NCBI GenBank assembly: GCA_902622825.1
Contig: CACNRH010000005.1
Span: 1 to 48,110, forward strand
Reading direction: 5' to 3'
Origin: an uncultured Pelagibacteraceae bacterium
GTDB taxonomy: Bacteria; Pseudomonadota; Alphaproteobacteria; Pelagibacterales; Pelagibacteraceae
DNA length: 48,110 bases
Below are positions 1 through 8,752 of this stretch, piece after piece. Made by a program: the position numbers and the translations under genes. The notes beneath the pieces are model-generated. The model was not told the DNA's origin and did no database searches. It worked only from the letters and a program-made list of their open reading frames with translations. Position 1 is the stretch's first letter; each line of letters starts with the position of its first letter.

Positions 1-1
1 A

Positions 2-907
2 AATACGGTGAAAATAGGTATAATGGATGAAGAACGTAGGACAACTGTAAATCTAAAAGAATGTATACGAGAAGTAAAAGAGCGTATCGTTTTTATAAAT
101 ACTGGATTTTTAGATAGGACCGGTGATGAAATGCACACTTCAATGGAGTCCGGACCTATGATTTTTAAAGGGGATATGAAAAAGTCAAAATGGTTGGGTG
201 CATATGAGAATTGGAATGTTGATATAGGATTATCATGTGGTTTTTCTGGTAAAGCCCAGATAGGAAAAGGTATGTGGGCTATGCCAGATCGAATGGCGGA
301 TATGCTGGCCCAAAAAATAAGTCATCCTATGTCCGGAGCTAATTGTGCTTGGGTGCCATCTCCAACTGCTGCAACACTTCACGCGACTCATTATCACAAA
401 ATAAATGTTTTTAATAAGCAAAGAGAATTGTCTTCTAGAAAAAAAGCTAAAATTGAGGATATTTTGTCAATACCAACCGCCGATAGACCAAATTGGTCTA
501 AAGAAGATATTCTTAAAGAAGTAGAGAATAATGCACAAAGTATTCTTGGTTATGTAGTTAGATGGATTAACCAAGGGGTGGGCTGTTCTAAAGTGCCTGA
601 TATTAATAATGTTGGACTAATGGAAGACAGAGCAACTTTACGAATTTCTTCACAGCATATAGCTAACTGGGTACATCACGGTGTTTGCAGCGAAGAAGAT
701 GTTTTAAAAATTTTCAAAAAAATGGCAGTAATTGTAGATAAACAAAATGTTGACGACAAAAATTATGAGCCAATGTCAAAAAACTATGATAATTCTATTG
801 CATTTAAAACTGCTTGCGAATTGGCTTTTAAAGGAAAAGATCAACCCTCTGGTTATACTGAGCCTCTACTTCATCAAAGAAGGCTGGACAAAAAAGCTAG
901 TCTGTAG
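2..907 (+). CDS. glcB: Malate synthase G, C-terminal part (5' end outside window)
   Basis: Condenses glyoxylate with acetyl-CoA to malate in the cytosol (glyoxylate bypass). Only about the last 302 residues are present; the family is about 720 residues long and the reading frame is open to the left edge. Visible signatures are MDEERRT near the start and [12 protein letters not shown], which in the family hold the Mg-binding Glu and Asp; [28 protein letters not shown]; and [12 protein letters not shown], whose Asp I take to be the catalytic base. All look intact. The 3' end overlaps the convergent recR gene by 11 bases. SAR11 genomes are known to control this gene with a glycine riboswitch, but that region would lie outside the window. 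Confidence 0.96.
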   Translation, partial: NTVKIGIMDEERRTTVNLKECIREVKERIVFINTGFLDRTGDEMHTSMESGPMIFKGDMKKSKWLGAYENWNVDIGLSCGFSGKAQIGKGMWAMPDRMADMLAQKISHPMSGANCAWVPSPTAATLHATHYHKINVFNKQRELSSRKKAKIEDILSIPTADRPNWSKEDILKEVENNAQSILGYVVRWINQGVGCSKVPDINNVGLMEDRATLRISSQHIANWVHHGVCSEEDVLKIFKKMAVIVDKQNVDDKNYEPMSKNYDNSIAFKTACELAFKGKDQPSGYTEPLLHQRRLDKKASL

Positions 908-1502
908 TTACCGGCACTCTATTTTTAAAAGCAGAGAAAAGTGTTCCGTCATCCAGTTGTTCTATCTCACCTCCAACGGGAAGGCCTTGGGCTAACTTTG
1001 TTATAATAACCTCTTCATTTTTTACTACATCTTCAATGTAATGGGCTGTAGTTTGGCCTTCTACCGTTGCGCTAGTTGCAATAATAACTTCTTTTAATTT
1101 ATTTTTCTGTATTCTTTGTAACAATGAGTCGATAAGTAAATTTTGTTGTTCATATTTTTCACTTGAATTAATCGTGCCTCCAAGAATATGAAAATGCCCT
1201 TTGTATATGTTTGCAGACTCTATGACCCACATATCTGCTAAATTTTCTACAACACAAATTTTTTCATAATTCGACTTAGTTTCACATATACAAATCTGTC
1301 CCAGCACTTTTAAATTTCCACAAATTTTGCAACGTACTACTTTTTTATAAGTGTTAGCTAAAGATTTTGCTAAAGGTTTTAAAAAACTTTCTTTATTATT
1401 AATTAACTTTAAAATTATTCTTTTAGCTGATTTAGGACCTAGACCCGGCAATTTGGAAAATTGCTTAATTAGTTCATCAATTTCATTAATATTGTTATCC
1501 AT
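897..1502 (-). CDS. recR: Recombination mediator protein RecR
   Basis: Acts with RecO and RecF to load RecA on single-stranded DNA at gaps. The 201 residues match the usual RecR length of about 200. An N-terminal helix-hairpin-helix (about 15-30, [11 protein letters not shown]) is followed by a zinc site (C58, C61, C71, C73) and a Toprim domain beginning at VVE (about 84-86). The start codon overlaps the ybaB stop as TAATG, so translation is probably coupled. The gene is last in a leftward dnaX-ybaB-recR operon, an order widespread in bacteria, and its 3' end overlaps glcB. Confidence 0.96.
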   Translation of the reverse strand: MDNNINEIDELIKQFSKLPGLGPKSAKRIILKLINNKESFLKPLAKSLANTYKKVVRCKICGNLKVLGQICICETKSNYEKICVVENLADMWVIESANIYKGHFHILGGTINSSEKYEQQNLLIDSLLQRIQKNKLKEVIIATSATVEGQTTAHYIEDVVKNEEVIITKLAQGLPVGGEIEQLDDGTLFSAFKNRVPVTTD

Positions 1503-1822
1503 TAAAAAGGCATTTTTAGATCAAAAGGCAAATTCATGCCACCTGTTATTTGTGAAAGTTCCTCAGCAGATTTTTTTTTTAAATTATCTTTTGCGTTGTT
1601 ATAAGCGGCCATAATAAGATCAGTTATAACTTCAAATTTTTCTTTTTTAGCTTCGTCACTAATATCTATTGATTTAATTTCATAATCTCCACTAAGCGTT
1701 ACTCTTACTAAATTTCCACCTGCAGAACCTTCTACTTGAATTTTCTTAATCTTATCTTGAACTTCTCTCATTTTTTCCTGCATCTCTTTTGCTCTTGAAA
1801 GCATGTCATTAAAATTATTCAT
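1502..1822 (-). CDS. ybaB: YbaB/EbfC family nucleoid-associated protein
   Basis: Small DNA-binding protein of the YbaB/EbfC family, which forms dimers and coats or bends DNA. The 106-residue form starting at MNNFNDML fits the family (about 105-110). An alternative ATG four codons upstream at 1834 would overlap dnaX by 20 bases; I prefer the internal start, which overlaps the dnaX stop by 8. The N-terminal helix (MLSRAKEMQEKMREVQDKI) and the VRVTLSGDYEIKSIDIS strands are typical. Sandwiched between dnaX and recR in one transcription unit. Confidence 0.93.
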   Translation of the reverse strand: MNNFNDMLSRAKEMQEKMREVQDKIKKIQVEGSAGGNLVRVTLSGDYEIKSIDISDEAKKEKFEVITDLIMAAYNNAKDNLKKKSAEELSQITGGMNLPFDLKMPF

Positions 1823-3497
1823 CTTTGTCACCATCTATTATATTTGTAATTTTAGCATCGGGAAAAATAGTTTTAAGTTTATTAGTTATTTCATTGTTTT
1901 CAAATGTAGCCAGATTTTTTTTTATTTGATCTTTCTTAATATCAAAAACAGATTTTTTACCTATTTTTTGGCTAAAGGAAATTATCCATCTTTTACCTGT
2001 CCAATCGAAAAGTTTTTCAGATAAATTTTTAACAAAATTTTTACTAAGGTTTTCGTTAAAATTTATATCTATTTTTCCATGAGAAAAACTTACTAGATTT
2101 ACATTTCTCTCTAAATCATATTTTAGTTCAACCTCTTTTTCTTTTTCAACAATTTCTATCAAGCTACTTATGGAATTTATTTCTATCTTGTCATAAGGTT
2201 TTTCAATACTTGGTTTTTTTTCTATTGATGTTTTAATTTGCTGTGTGCTCTTAAGTTGATCTTTTATTTTTTTTGAGGAAATACCTTCATCTTTATTTGT
2301 TTCTGTCTTTAGTTTGTTTCCTTTATTCTCTACAACTAGATTATCAGATTGTTGTGTCTCAGACGGTGAAAATTCTCTCATACCCTCTAAGTGACAAAGC
2401 TGTATAATGTACATTTCTAGCAAGAGGTACTCATTATTAATAACTTTTAAATCATTAATTGATTTTATTGTTAGATGCCAAAATAAATTGATATCAGAAA
2501 TTTTTAAATTTTTTGATATTTCATTTATAGAAGAAAGTTCACTTTCTGATATTGATGGATCTTTATCTAAAGATCCTAAGGTTAATTTTCTAGAAAATAA
2601 ATTAAGAATATATAGTACATCGTTTAATAAGTTTTTTGCATCTAACCCTTCTTTAAAAATCTTTTGAAGAGAGTCAACTGCATTTTTTTGGTTTCCCTCA
2701 AAAACTTCTTTTAAAAGCAATATTATTTTTCTTTTATCTATTAAACCAAGCATTTCTCTTACATCTTTCTCTTCTAATTTTTTACTTTCATCAATTTTTT
2801 GGGCAACCAAAGCTCTGTCCATTAGAGAAAGGCTGTCTCTTACTGATCCTTCAGATACGCTTGCAATTAATCTCATAGCATTTTCGCTAATTTTAATCTT
2901 TTCTGTATCAGCCACAAATTTTAGGTGATGGGTCAAATTTTCTATGCTTACTCTTTTTAAATCGAATCTTTGGCATCTAGATAAAATTGTGACTGGTATT
3001 TTTCTGACCTCTGTGGTGGCTAGTATAAATTTCAAACTTGGTGGTGGCTCCTCCAAAGTTTTAAGTAATCCATTAAACGCTTGTTTCGAAAGCATGTGAA
3101 CTTCGTCAATAATAAATATTTTGAACTTTGCGCTTGTGGGGCTATATTTTGAGTTTTCTATTATCTCTCTAATATCATCGATACCGGTTTTTGAAGCCGC
3201 ATCCATCTCAAGAACATCTATGTGATTGGAGTCAGCAATTTCTGAACAAGATGAACATTGTTTTGTTTTACTGCACTCTTTTTTTTCTGAATTACTATTT
3301 ATACAGTTTAAAGCTTTAGCTATCAGCCTTGCGGTGGTGGTTTTACCTACCCCTCTTATACCATTTAAAAGATATGCATTGGGAGTTTTGCCAAGTTTAA
3401 TTGAATTACTTATTGTTTTTGCAATCACGTCTTGACCTATCAAATCTTCAAAAATTTGAGGTCTGTATTTTAATGCTAAAATATTATTTTTTTTCAT
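1815..3497 (-). CDS. dnaX: DNA polymerase III subunit gamma/tau
   Basis: ATPase of the clamp loader that places the beta clamp on primed DNA and, as tau, ties the polymerases and helicase together. 560 residues. Walker A GVGKTTT (about 49-55), zinc-binding C65, C75, C81 and C84, Walker B DEVHML (131-136) and the sensor/arginine-finger LSRC (172-175) are all present. After about residue 375 comes a lysine-rich linker and a tau-like C-terminal domain. A run of eight A in codons 426-428 could produce a short gamma form (see findings). The start codon is only five bases from the end of the SRP RNA gene, so dnaX probably has no separate leader of its own. Confidence 0.96.
   Translation of the reverse strand: MKKNNILALKYRPQIFEDLIGQDVIAKTISNSIKLGKTPNAYLLNGIRGVGKTTTARLIAKALNCINSNSEKKECSKTKQCSSCSEIADSNHIDVLEMDAASKTGIDDIREIIENSKYSPTSAKFKIFIIDEVHMLSKQAFNGLLKTLEEPPPSLKFILATTEVRKIPVTILSRCQRFDLKRVSIENLTHHLKFVADTEKIKISENAMRLIASVSEGSVRDSLSLMDRALVAQKIDESKKLEEKDVREMLGLIDKRKIILLLKEVFEGNQKNAVDSLQKIFKEGLDAKNLLNDVLYILNLFSRKLTLGSLDKDPSISESELSSINEISKNLKISDINLFWHLTIKSINDLKVINNEYLLLEMYIIQLCHLEGMREFSPSETQQSDNLVVENKGNKLKTETNKDEGISSKKIKDQLKSTQQIKTSIEKKPSIEKPYDKIEINSISSLIEIVEKEKEVELKYDLERNVNLVSFSHGKIDINFNENLSKNFVKNLSEKLFDWTGKRWIISFSQKIGKKSVFDIKKDQIKKNLATFENNEITNKLKTIFPDAKITNIIDGDKDE
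2214..2221 (-). other. Candidate slippery A8 run inside dnaX
   Basis: On the coding strand codons 426-428 read GAA AAA AAA, a run of eight A followed by CCA. One extra A, or a -1 ribosomal slip, leads through T-K-Y to an immediate TGA, giving a product of 431 residues lacking the tau domain. Poly-A runs are common in this genome, so this is only a candidate. Confidence 0.35.
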
Positions 3498-3499
3498 TT

Positions 3500-3592
3500 T
3501 TAGAGGCAGGCAACAACCTGAATAAAATTCATTACGGCTGCTTCTTTTCAGACCTGACCGGGTTTATGAAACATTCACCTGATGCCAACCTC
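3500..3592 (-). ncRNA. ffs: Signal recognition particle RNA (4.5S type)
   Basis: The leftward strand carries the diagnostic SRP apical stretch GGTCAGGTC, a GAAA tetraloop, then AGAAGCAGCC, which is the Ffh-binding domain of 4.5S RNA (E. coli has GGAA in the loop). The two ends pair: GAGG at 3592-3589 with CCTC at 3506-3503, and inner segments such as TGAAT with ATTCA continue the rod. The length of about 90-95 nt fits the small bacterial SRP RNA. The exact 3' end is not certain. It lies directly in front of dnaX, an arrangement seen in other bacteria. Confidence 0.93.
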
Positions 3593-3598
3593 AGAATG

Positions 3599-3628
3599 AT
3601 TATATCAACATAAAGTTAAATATCACAA
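3599..3628 (-). promoter_or_regulatory. Probable sigma-70-type promoter of the SRP RNA
   Basis: A perfect -10 TATAAT (3604-3599) and a -35-like TTGTGA (3628-3623) are separated by 18 bases. The -10 ends six bases before the first paired G of the SRP RNA at 3592, which is the expected distance to a start site. It probably also drives dnaX-ybaB-recR by read-through. Confidence 0.7.
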
Positions 3629-3650
3629 GACAAGTTTTTTATTTTGTGGA

Positions 3651-4487
3651 CTAATTTTTCCTAAATTTTGAGGCTTCATATACCCCCAAAACATCTAAAC
3701 TTTGCGTATGAAATCCTAACTCCTCCATAGCAATTTGAACTTTCTTATCCTCAAGATGTCCCTCAAAATCTAAATAGAAATTGGTCTGATCAAAAGTGTT
3801 CTTTACAGAAAAACTTTCTAATTTTGTCATATTAATTTGATTTGTCGCAAATCCACCTAAACACTTATACAGAGCTGAAGGGATACTTTTTAATCTGAAG
3901 ATACATGATGTGATGAATTTCTTTGTCGAGTCATTTGCTGGTTGTAGAATATCTTTTCCCATAATAAGGAATCTGGTAACGTTACCACTCTCATCTTCAA
4001 TATTCTTTTTTAAAATTTTTAAATTATAAATTTCAGCTGACAAACCCGAAGCTATTGCTGCTATAGATTTATCATTATTTTCTGATAAATCTTTTGCTGA
4101 TCCCGCTGTGTCTGCAGAAATAATTGTTTTAAACTTGTTTTTAATAATCAAATCCTGGCACTGTCCTATAGCTTGAGCGTGACTTCGTACAAATTTTATA
4201 TCACTTAATTTTGCCGATTGTATGGAAAGTAAGTTGTGCTCAACTCTTTGGAAATGTTCGCCATAAATTTGTAATTTATACTTAGGTAGTAAGTAATGTA
4301 TATCAGCTACTCTTCCCGCCAAGGAATTTTCTATAGGTATAAGAATCTTATAATTTGAGTCTCTATGAGCTAATCTAAATGTTTCCTCAAAAGTGCTACA
4401 TGTTGTAATTTTTGCATCAGGAAATAATTCCTTCGCAGCTATATGTGAATAAGCGCCTAGTTCACCCTGAAATGCAACCTTTGACAT
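3651..4487 (-). CDS. pheA: Prephenate dehydratase
   Basis: Converts prephenate to phenylpyruvate in phenylalanine synthesis. 278 residues, the usual length of a monofunctional enzyme without a chorismate mutase domain. FQGELGAYSHIAA opens the catalytic domain, and the catalytic Thr-Arg lies in GNVTRF (T171, R172). The ACT regulatory domain follows (about 193-270), where the usual ESRP motif that binds phenylalanine reads ESFS (225-228). The start overlaps the kdsB stop as TAATG, and a strong GGAGG four bases upstream confirms it. Second gene of a kdsB-pheA unit. Confidence 0.95.
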   Translation of the reverse strand: MSKVAFQGELGAYSHIAAKELFPDAKITTCSTFEETFRLAHRDSNYKILIPIENSLAGRVADIHYLLPKYKLQIYGEHFQRVEHNLLSIQSAKLSDIKFVRSHAQAIGQCQDLIIKNKFKTIISADTAGSAKDLSENNDKSIAAIASGLSAEIYNLKILKKNIEDESGNVTRFLIMGKDILQPANDSTKKFITSCIFRLKSIPSALYKCLGGFATNQINMTKLESFSVKNTFDQTNFYLDFEGHLEDKKVQIAMEELGFHTQSLDVLGVYEASKFRKN

Positions 4488-5218
4488 TATACCTCCATTA
4501 AATTTTTAATCTTTTTTAAATCTTCCAAAGTATCCACGCTTAAGGGATAGTTTTTTACATAGCCTACAGAAATATTCAATTTATCTTCTAGTGCCCTCAT
4601 TTGCTCCAAGTTTCTCTCGATTTCTAATTTAGATCTTTTTAAACTTACATACCTTAATAAAGCTTCATTAGTAAAGGCATAAATACCTATATGATGATAA
4701 ACATTATTAAAAGAAAGTTGCTCATTTATTCTAAAAAAATCATTGGCTTTAACAAAATGCTCTTGGGTTAATTTTTCCATAGTTTTTACTTTTACTATAT
4801 TTAGGTCTTTAATTTCATTTGTTTTTATTTCACTTGCCAGAGTGCCTATCTTAGTTTTTGAATTTAACATATGGTTTATTAGATGATTGATACTTTCGGG
4901 TTCTATGTTAGGCATATCTCCTTGTAAATTTATAATTATATTAGGTTTTTTTTTCAATTTTTTATCGAAAACCTCAAATACTCTATCGGTTCCCGTCATA
5001 TGATTGGGCTTGGTCATAATTGCTTCTCCTCCATAATTGTTGACTAGATCAAATATCACCTTATCCGGAGTAGCTACAAATACGTTGTCCGCAACGGAAC
5101 TTTTCGCTCTATCAAAAACATGTAATATCATTTCTTTATTATTTATTAATTTTAATGGTTTATTAGGAAGTCTTTTGGCAGAAATTCTAGATGGAATGAT
5201 TATAACTGTTTCGTTCAT
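4487..5218 (-). CDS. kdsB: 3-deoxy-manno-octulosonate cytidylyltransferase (CMP-KDO synthetase)
   Basis: Activates KDO with CTP for lipid A-core assembly, in the cytosol. 243 residues from the ATG at 5218; a TTG five codons upstream is also open but unlikely. The nucleotide-binding start IIIPSRISAKRLPNKPL matches the family pattern, and NLQGDMPNIEP matches its NxQGDxP motif. It is co-transcribed with pheA and divergent from the cytochrome c gene, a grouping common in alphaproteobacteria. The window holds further KDO and LPS genes (kdsD, lptC, lptB), so this cell makes KDO-containing LPS. Confidence 0.95.
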   Translation of the reverse strand: MNETVIIIPSRISAKRLPNKPLKLINNKEMILHVFDRAKSSVADNVFVATPDKVIFDLVNNYGGEAIMTKPNHMTGTDRVFEVFDKKLKKKPNIIINLQGDMPNIEPESINHLINHMLNSKTKIGTLASEIKTNEIKDLNIVKVKTMEKLTQEHFVKANDFFRINEQLSFNNVYHHIGIYAFTNEALLRYVSLKRSKLEIERNLEQMRALEDKLNISVGYVKNYPLSVDTLEDLKKIKNLMEV

Positions 5219-5223
5219 AATTA

Positions 5224-5240
5224 TGCGTCCCAAAGACGCA
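5224..5240. promoter_or_regulatory. Inverted repeat in the kdsB/cytochrome c divergent gap
   Basis: TGCGTC and GACGCA form a perfect 6-base inverted repeat with a 5-base spacer, lying 6 bases upstream of the kdsB start codon. It is G+C-rich in an otherwise A+T-rich gap of 90 bases. It could be an operator or a 5' leader hairpin for kdsB-pheA; no factor can be named. Confidence 0.3.
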
Positions 5241-5308
5241 AAAAAAGCTCTAATTTTTAGTTTTTTTTTTAATTCTAATGTTATACCTCTAAGATACTTA
5301 TCAAAAAT

Positions 5309-5857
5309 ATGGATAGTTTTGAATTAAATAAAATCATTGCTGCAGTTCTATTAACTGCCTTAATAATAATAGGGATTGGTAAATTTACAGACCTTCTTTT
5401 TTATGTGGAGAAGCCTGAACAATCAGCATACAAAGTTGATGGACTTGATGTGGCCCAAGTTTCCAAAGATGACAGCAAAAAATCAAAACAAGAAATTCAA
5501 AAAGTTGATATTAAACAGCTATTAGCTTTAGGTAACGTAGCGCACGGTGAAAAAGTTTTTAAAAAATGTAGTGCCTGCCATATGATAGTTAGTGGTGGTA
5601 AAAACATGATAGGACCAAATTTGTGGGGAGTAATAGGCAGACAGGCCGCGGTTATTAGTGACTATAATTATTCTAAAGCCATGAAAGATTATGGCAAAGA
5701 ATGGAGTTTTGAAGAAATGAATGCTTATCTAATTAAACCTCAGGCTTACATTAAGGGGACTAAAATGGCATTTGCAGGTTTAAGAAAAGAGAAAGATAGG
5801 GCTTCAGTAATATTATACATGAATTCAAAAAGTGACGCTCCTAAACCACTACCTTAA
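5309..5857 (+). CDS. Membrane-anchored c-type cytochrome (CycM/cytochrome c552 type)
   Basis: Carries electrons on the periplasmic face, in this family typically between the bc1 complex and a terminal oxidase. 182 residues: an uncleaved N-terminal membrane anchor (about 9-32), a charged linker (40-72) and one class I cytochrome c domain. Haem attachment is at C87-S-A-C90-H91 and the probable axial methionine is M153 in GTKMAF. A cytochrome of this type beside kdsB and pheA is a recurring alphaproteobacterial arrangement. The 3' end overlaps argF by four bases. Confidence 0.92.
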   Translation: MDSFELNKIIAAVLLTALIIIGIGKFTDLLFYVEKPEQSAYKVDGLDVAQVSKDDSKKSKQEIQKVDIKQLLALGNVAHGEKVFKKCSACHMIVSGGKNMIGPNLWGVIGRQAAVISDYNYSKAMKDYGKEWSFEEMNAYLIKPQAYIKGTKMAFAGLRKEKDRASVILYMNSKSDAPKPLP

Positions 5858-6780
5858 CCGAGACACCAAATAATTACGCTTTTTTGTGCGTGAATTCTGT
5901 TTTCGGCCTGAGCCCAAACCACTGATTGTTTGCCATCAATTACGTCATCTGTTACTTCCTCTCCTCTTCCAACTGGTAAACAATGCATAAAAATTGAGTC
6001 TTCTTTTGCAAAACTCATAAGTTTTTTATTTACTTGATAATTTTTCAAATCTTTTTTTTTTAATTTTTTGTTTACTTTATCATTCATTGAAACCCATTTG
6101 TCAGTCATAACACAATCAACTAAATTAACAGCTTTTTTTGGATCCTTAAAAATTTCAATTTTTGCTTTATTTTTTTTGGCCCAATTTAAAATTTTTTTAT
6201 TGGGACTATATTTGTTTGGACAGCCAAATTTTAACTCAAAATTTAATATAGTTGCAGCTTCAATTAACGAATAAGCCATATTGTTATTACCATCACCTAT
6301 CCAAGCTATTTTTTTATTTTCAATATTTCCTTTTTTTTCTTCAATTGTAAAAATATCTGACATAACTTGGCAAGGATGGCTTAATTCTGATAGGCCATTT
6401 ATCAATGGTATTTCAGAATGTTGAGCAAACTCCTCTAAGTTTGAATGAGATTTAGTTCTAATCATAATAAGATCTCCATACTGGGATAAAACTTTGGCAG
6501 TATCTTTTAGTGTCTCGTCACCCTTGCCATAATGAATTCCGTCAGGATTTAAAGTTATACTTGATCCACCTAATTGTTTCACAGCTAAATCAAATGATAT
6601 TCTTGTTCTAGTTGATGGTTTTTCAAAAATCATAATTAAAGTTTTACCTTTCATCGGCTCGTCTTCATCAATTGAAGATTTATTTAATCCTGATCTTTTA
6701 TTTTTTCTAATTTTAGCATCATCTAAAATTTTCCTTAAATCTTTTGAAGTAAAATCAGATATGTTTAAAAAATTTTTCAT
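5854..6780 (-). CDS. argF: Ornithine carbamoyltransferase
   Basis: Makes citrulline from ornithine and carbamoyl phosphate in arginine synthesis. 308 residues, usual length. STRTR (56-60) binds carbamoyl phosphate; HPCQ and HCLPVGRGEEV complete the active site. Its ATG overlaps the stop of argD by four bases (ATGA), so the two are translationally coupled. Last gene of a leftward ABC permease-argD-argF unit. Confidence 0.97.
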   Translation of the reverse strand: MKNFLNISDFTSKDLRKILDDAKIRKNKRSGLNKSSIDEDEPMKGKTLIMIFEKPSTRTRISFDLAVKQLGGSSITLNPDGIHYGKGDETLKDTAKVLSQYGDLIMIRTKSHSNLEEFAQHSEIPLINGLSELSHPCQVMSDIFTIEEKKGNIENKKIAWIGDGNNNMAYSLIEAATILNFELKFGCPNKYSPNKKILNWAKKNKAKIEIFKDPKKAVNLVDCVMTDKWVSMNDKVNKKLKKKDLKNYQVNKKLMSFAKEDSIFMHCLPVGRGEEVTDDVIDGKQSVVWAQAENRIHAQKSVIIWCLG

Positions 6781-7943
6781 TTATAGGTTTTACAGACTTT
6801 TTCAATTATCTCCAGTGCTTTATTAATTTCATTTTTTTTAACGTTTAATGGTGGTAAGAGTCTAACAACATTTTCTGAAGCTTTAACAGTTAACAAATTT
6901 TTCTCTAAAAGCTTATCAATAAATTTCACATTATTAACTTTTAGCTTTATGCCCAGTAATAAACCAAGACCTCTTACCTCGCTGATTACGGTTGGATATT
7001 TATTTTTAAGACTTTTTAGGTGTTTGGCGAAATATTCACCGTTTTGTTTTACATTTTTCAAAAAGTTTTTTTTAAAAAGATTATCTAATACGGCATTACC
7101 AACACTCATAGCAAGAGGATTGCCCCCAAAAGTAGAACCATGTGTACCGGGTGTCATTTTATTACCGACTTTTTTATTTACTAAACATGCGCCGATAGGA
7201 AAACCACCTCCTATACCTTTTGCGATTGGAACAATATCTGGTTTAATTTTTGCATACTCAAATGCAAAAAATTTTCCTGATCTTCCAATTCCACACTGCA
7301 CTTCATCCAAAATTAGTAAAATGTTTTTTTTATTACAGAGCTTTCTTAACCCCTTAAGACAAAAGTCAGGAATAACTTTTATACCCCCTTCTCCCATAAT
7401 AGTTTCTACCATTATAGCTGCAGTCTTACTTGTAATTTTTTTTTCTAGTTCTTTATGACTTCCGAAATCAAAATGATCAAAACCATCCGCCTTAGGGTAA
7501 AAACCCTCTGTCATTTTTTTGCTATTACTAGCAAATATTGTGGCAATAGTTCTACCATGAAAACTATTTCTAATACATAAAATTCTATTTTTTTTAGGTT
7601 GACCTTTCTTGTAGAAATATCTTCTAGCAATTTTTATTGCGGCCTCTGTGGCCTCAGCACCAGAATTTTGAAATATAACATAATCAGCAAAAGTTTTTTT
7701 TGTCAATCTTCTAGCTAATCTCTCCTGCTCTGGTATTTGGAAAACATTAGAAATATGCCATACTTTTTTGGCTTGCTTATTTATAGCGTTTATCAAAGAT
7801 TTATTTGCATGGCCTAAGCAATTAACAGCTATGCCTTGAACAAAATCAAGATACTTTTTTTTGTTCTTGCTATATAAAAAAGCCCCCTCACCTCTCTCAA
7901 ATGATATTTTTTTTCTATTGTAAGTTTTTAATATCGCGCTCAT
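6777..7943 (-). CDS. argD: Acetylornithine aminotransferase
   Basis: PLP enzyme of arginine synthesis that transaminates N-acetylornithine; many homologues also serve lysine synthesis. 388 residues, class III aminotransferase fold. NSGAEATE (93-100) contacts the cofactor phosphate, LDEVQCGIGRSG (212-223) carries the cofactor-binding Asp, and the Schiff-base lysine is K242 in AKGIGGG. It overlaps the upstream permease gene by four bases and argF by four bases. Confidence 0.96.
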   Translation of the reverse strand: MSAILKTYNRKKISFERGEGAFLYSKNKKKYLDFVQGIAVNCLGHANKSLINAINKQAKKVWHISNVFQIPEQERLARRLTKKTFADYVIFQNSGAEATEAAIKIARRYFYKKGQPKKNRILCIRNSFHGRTIATIFASNSKKMTEGFYPKADGFDHFDFGSHKELEKKITSKTAAIMVETIMGEGGIKVIPDFCLKGLRKLCNKKNILLILDEVQCGIGRSGKFFAFEYAKIKPDIVPIAKGIGGGFPIGACLVNKKVGNKMTPGTHGSTFGGNPLAMSVGNAVLDNLFKKNFLKNVKQNGEYFAKHLKSLKNKYPTVISEVRGLGLLLGIKLKVNNVKFIDKLLEKNLLTVKASENVVRLLPPLNVKKNEINKALEIIEKVCKTYK

Positions 7944-8752
7944 GATTTTATTTTATACCCATTTTTGTACAAAATATAAGATATGAACCACAAAATTAAG
8001 CTCACGGTTGTTAAATAAAAAACACCGAATATCAAGGAACCGTCGCTTTCTCCTATAAAACTGTATCTAAAACCATCTATCATATAAAAAAATGGATTAG
8101 CTTTACTTATAGTTTGTAAAAGACTCGGTAATTTATCTATTGTATAAAATGTGCCTGACAAGAAGGATAATGGAATAATTAAAAAATTAGTTACTGACGC
8201 CATATGATCAAATTTTTCCGCCCAAAGTCCAGCTATTATTCCTAATGCACCAAGAGAAAATGAGGCTAAAAAAGTGAATATAAATAAGTAAAAAAAACTC
8301 ACAATTTTCAAATCGATAATGAGCATGAAAGTGATAATTGAAATTATTGCTATCATAATACTTCTTGTTACCGATGCTAAAGTTACAGCTAAAGTAACTT
8401 CAGAAGCTGATAAAGGCGCATATAACAAATCCACAATATTCCCCTGAATTTTACCGATCATGAAAGAGGAAGACGAATGCGAGAAAGACTGTTGAATGAC
8501 TTGCATTGCAATTAAACCAGGAGCTAAAAAATTTATAAAGCTAACACCTAAAATATCGCCCCTTTCGTCACCTATTGCTAAAGACAAAACCAGCAAAAAC
8601 AAAAGGGATGTGACGAGAGGAGAAAAAATTGTCTGAATCCATACAATTAAAAATCTTAAAACTTCTTTTTTATATAATGTCCACGCACCAATCCAATTGA
8701 TGTTGCCAAATCTTCTAGTTCCAATTTTATATTTTGCTTTAATTTCAACCAT
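7940..8752 (-). CDS. ABC-2 type transporter permease (YadH-like)
   Basis: 270-residue integral membrane protein with about six hydrophobic segments, the first near residues 34-60, typical of ABC-2 exporters. The family moves lipids, polysaccharides or drugs out of the cell. No ATPase gene lies nearby, so the partner must be encoded elsewhere. It overlaps argD by four bases and appears to head the argD-argF operon, though its function is unlikely to be arginine-related. Substrate unknown. Confidence 0.85.
   Translation of the reverse strand: MVEIKAKYKIGTRRFGNINWIGAWTLYKKEVLRFLIVWIQTIFSPLVTSLLFLLVLSLAIGDERGDILGVSFINFLAPGLIAMQVIQQSFSHSSSSFMIGKIQGNIVDLLYAPLSASEVTLAVTLASVTRSIMIAIISIITFMLIIDLKIVSFFYLFIFTFLASFSLGALGIIAGLWAEKFDHMASVTNFLIIPLSFLSGTFYTIDKLPSLLQTISKANPFFYMIDGFRYSFIGESDGSLIFGVFYLTTVSLILWFISYILYKNGYKIKS

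Noticed and set aside
1-60. Glycine riboswitch of malate synthase
   Set aside because: Known in SAR11 upstream of this gene, but the gene's 5' end is outside the window, so nothing can be seen.
3401-3613. 70-codon plus-strand frame across the dnaX start
   Set aside because: Covers the SRP RNA gene and dnaX start in antisense; no independent support.
5224-5240. Rho-independent terminator for cycM or kdsB
   Set aside because: The repeat lies upstream of both start codons, not after a gene, so a terminator is not expected; kept only as a possible operator.
6949-7458. 169-codon plus-strand open frame
   Set aside because: It lies wholly opposite argD, whose protein has all family motifs; the frame is a low-complexity shadow of it.
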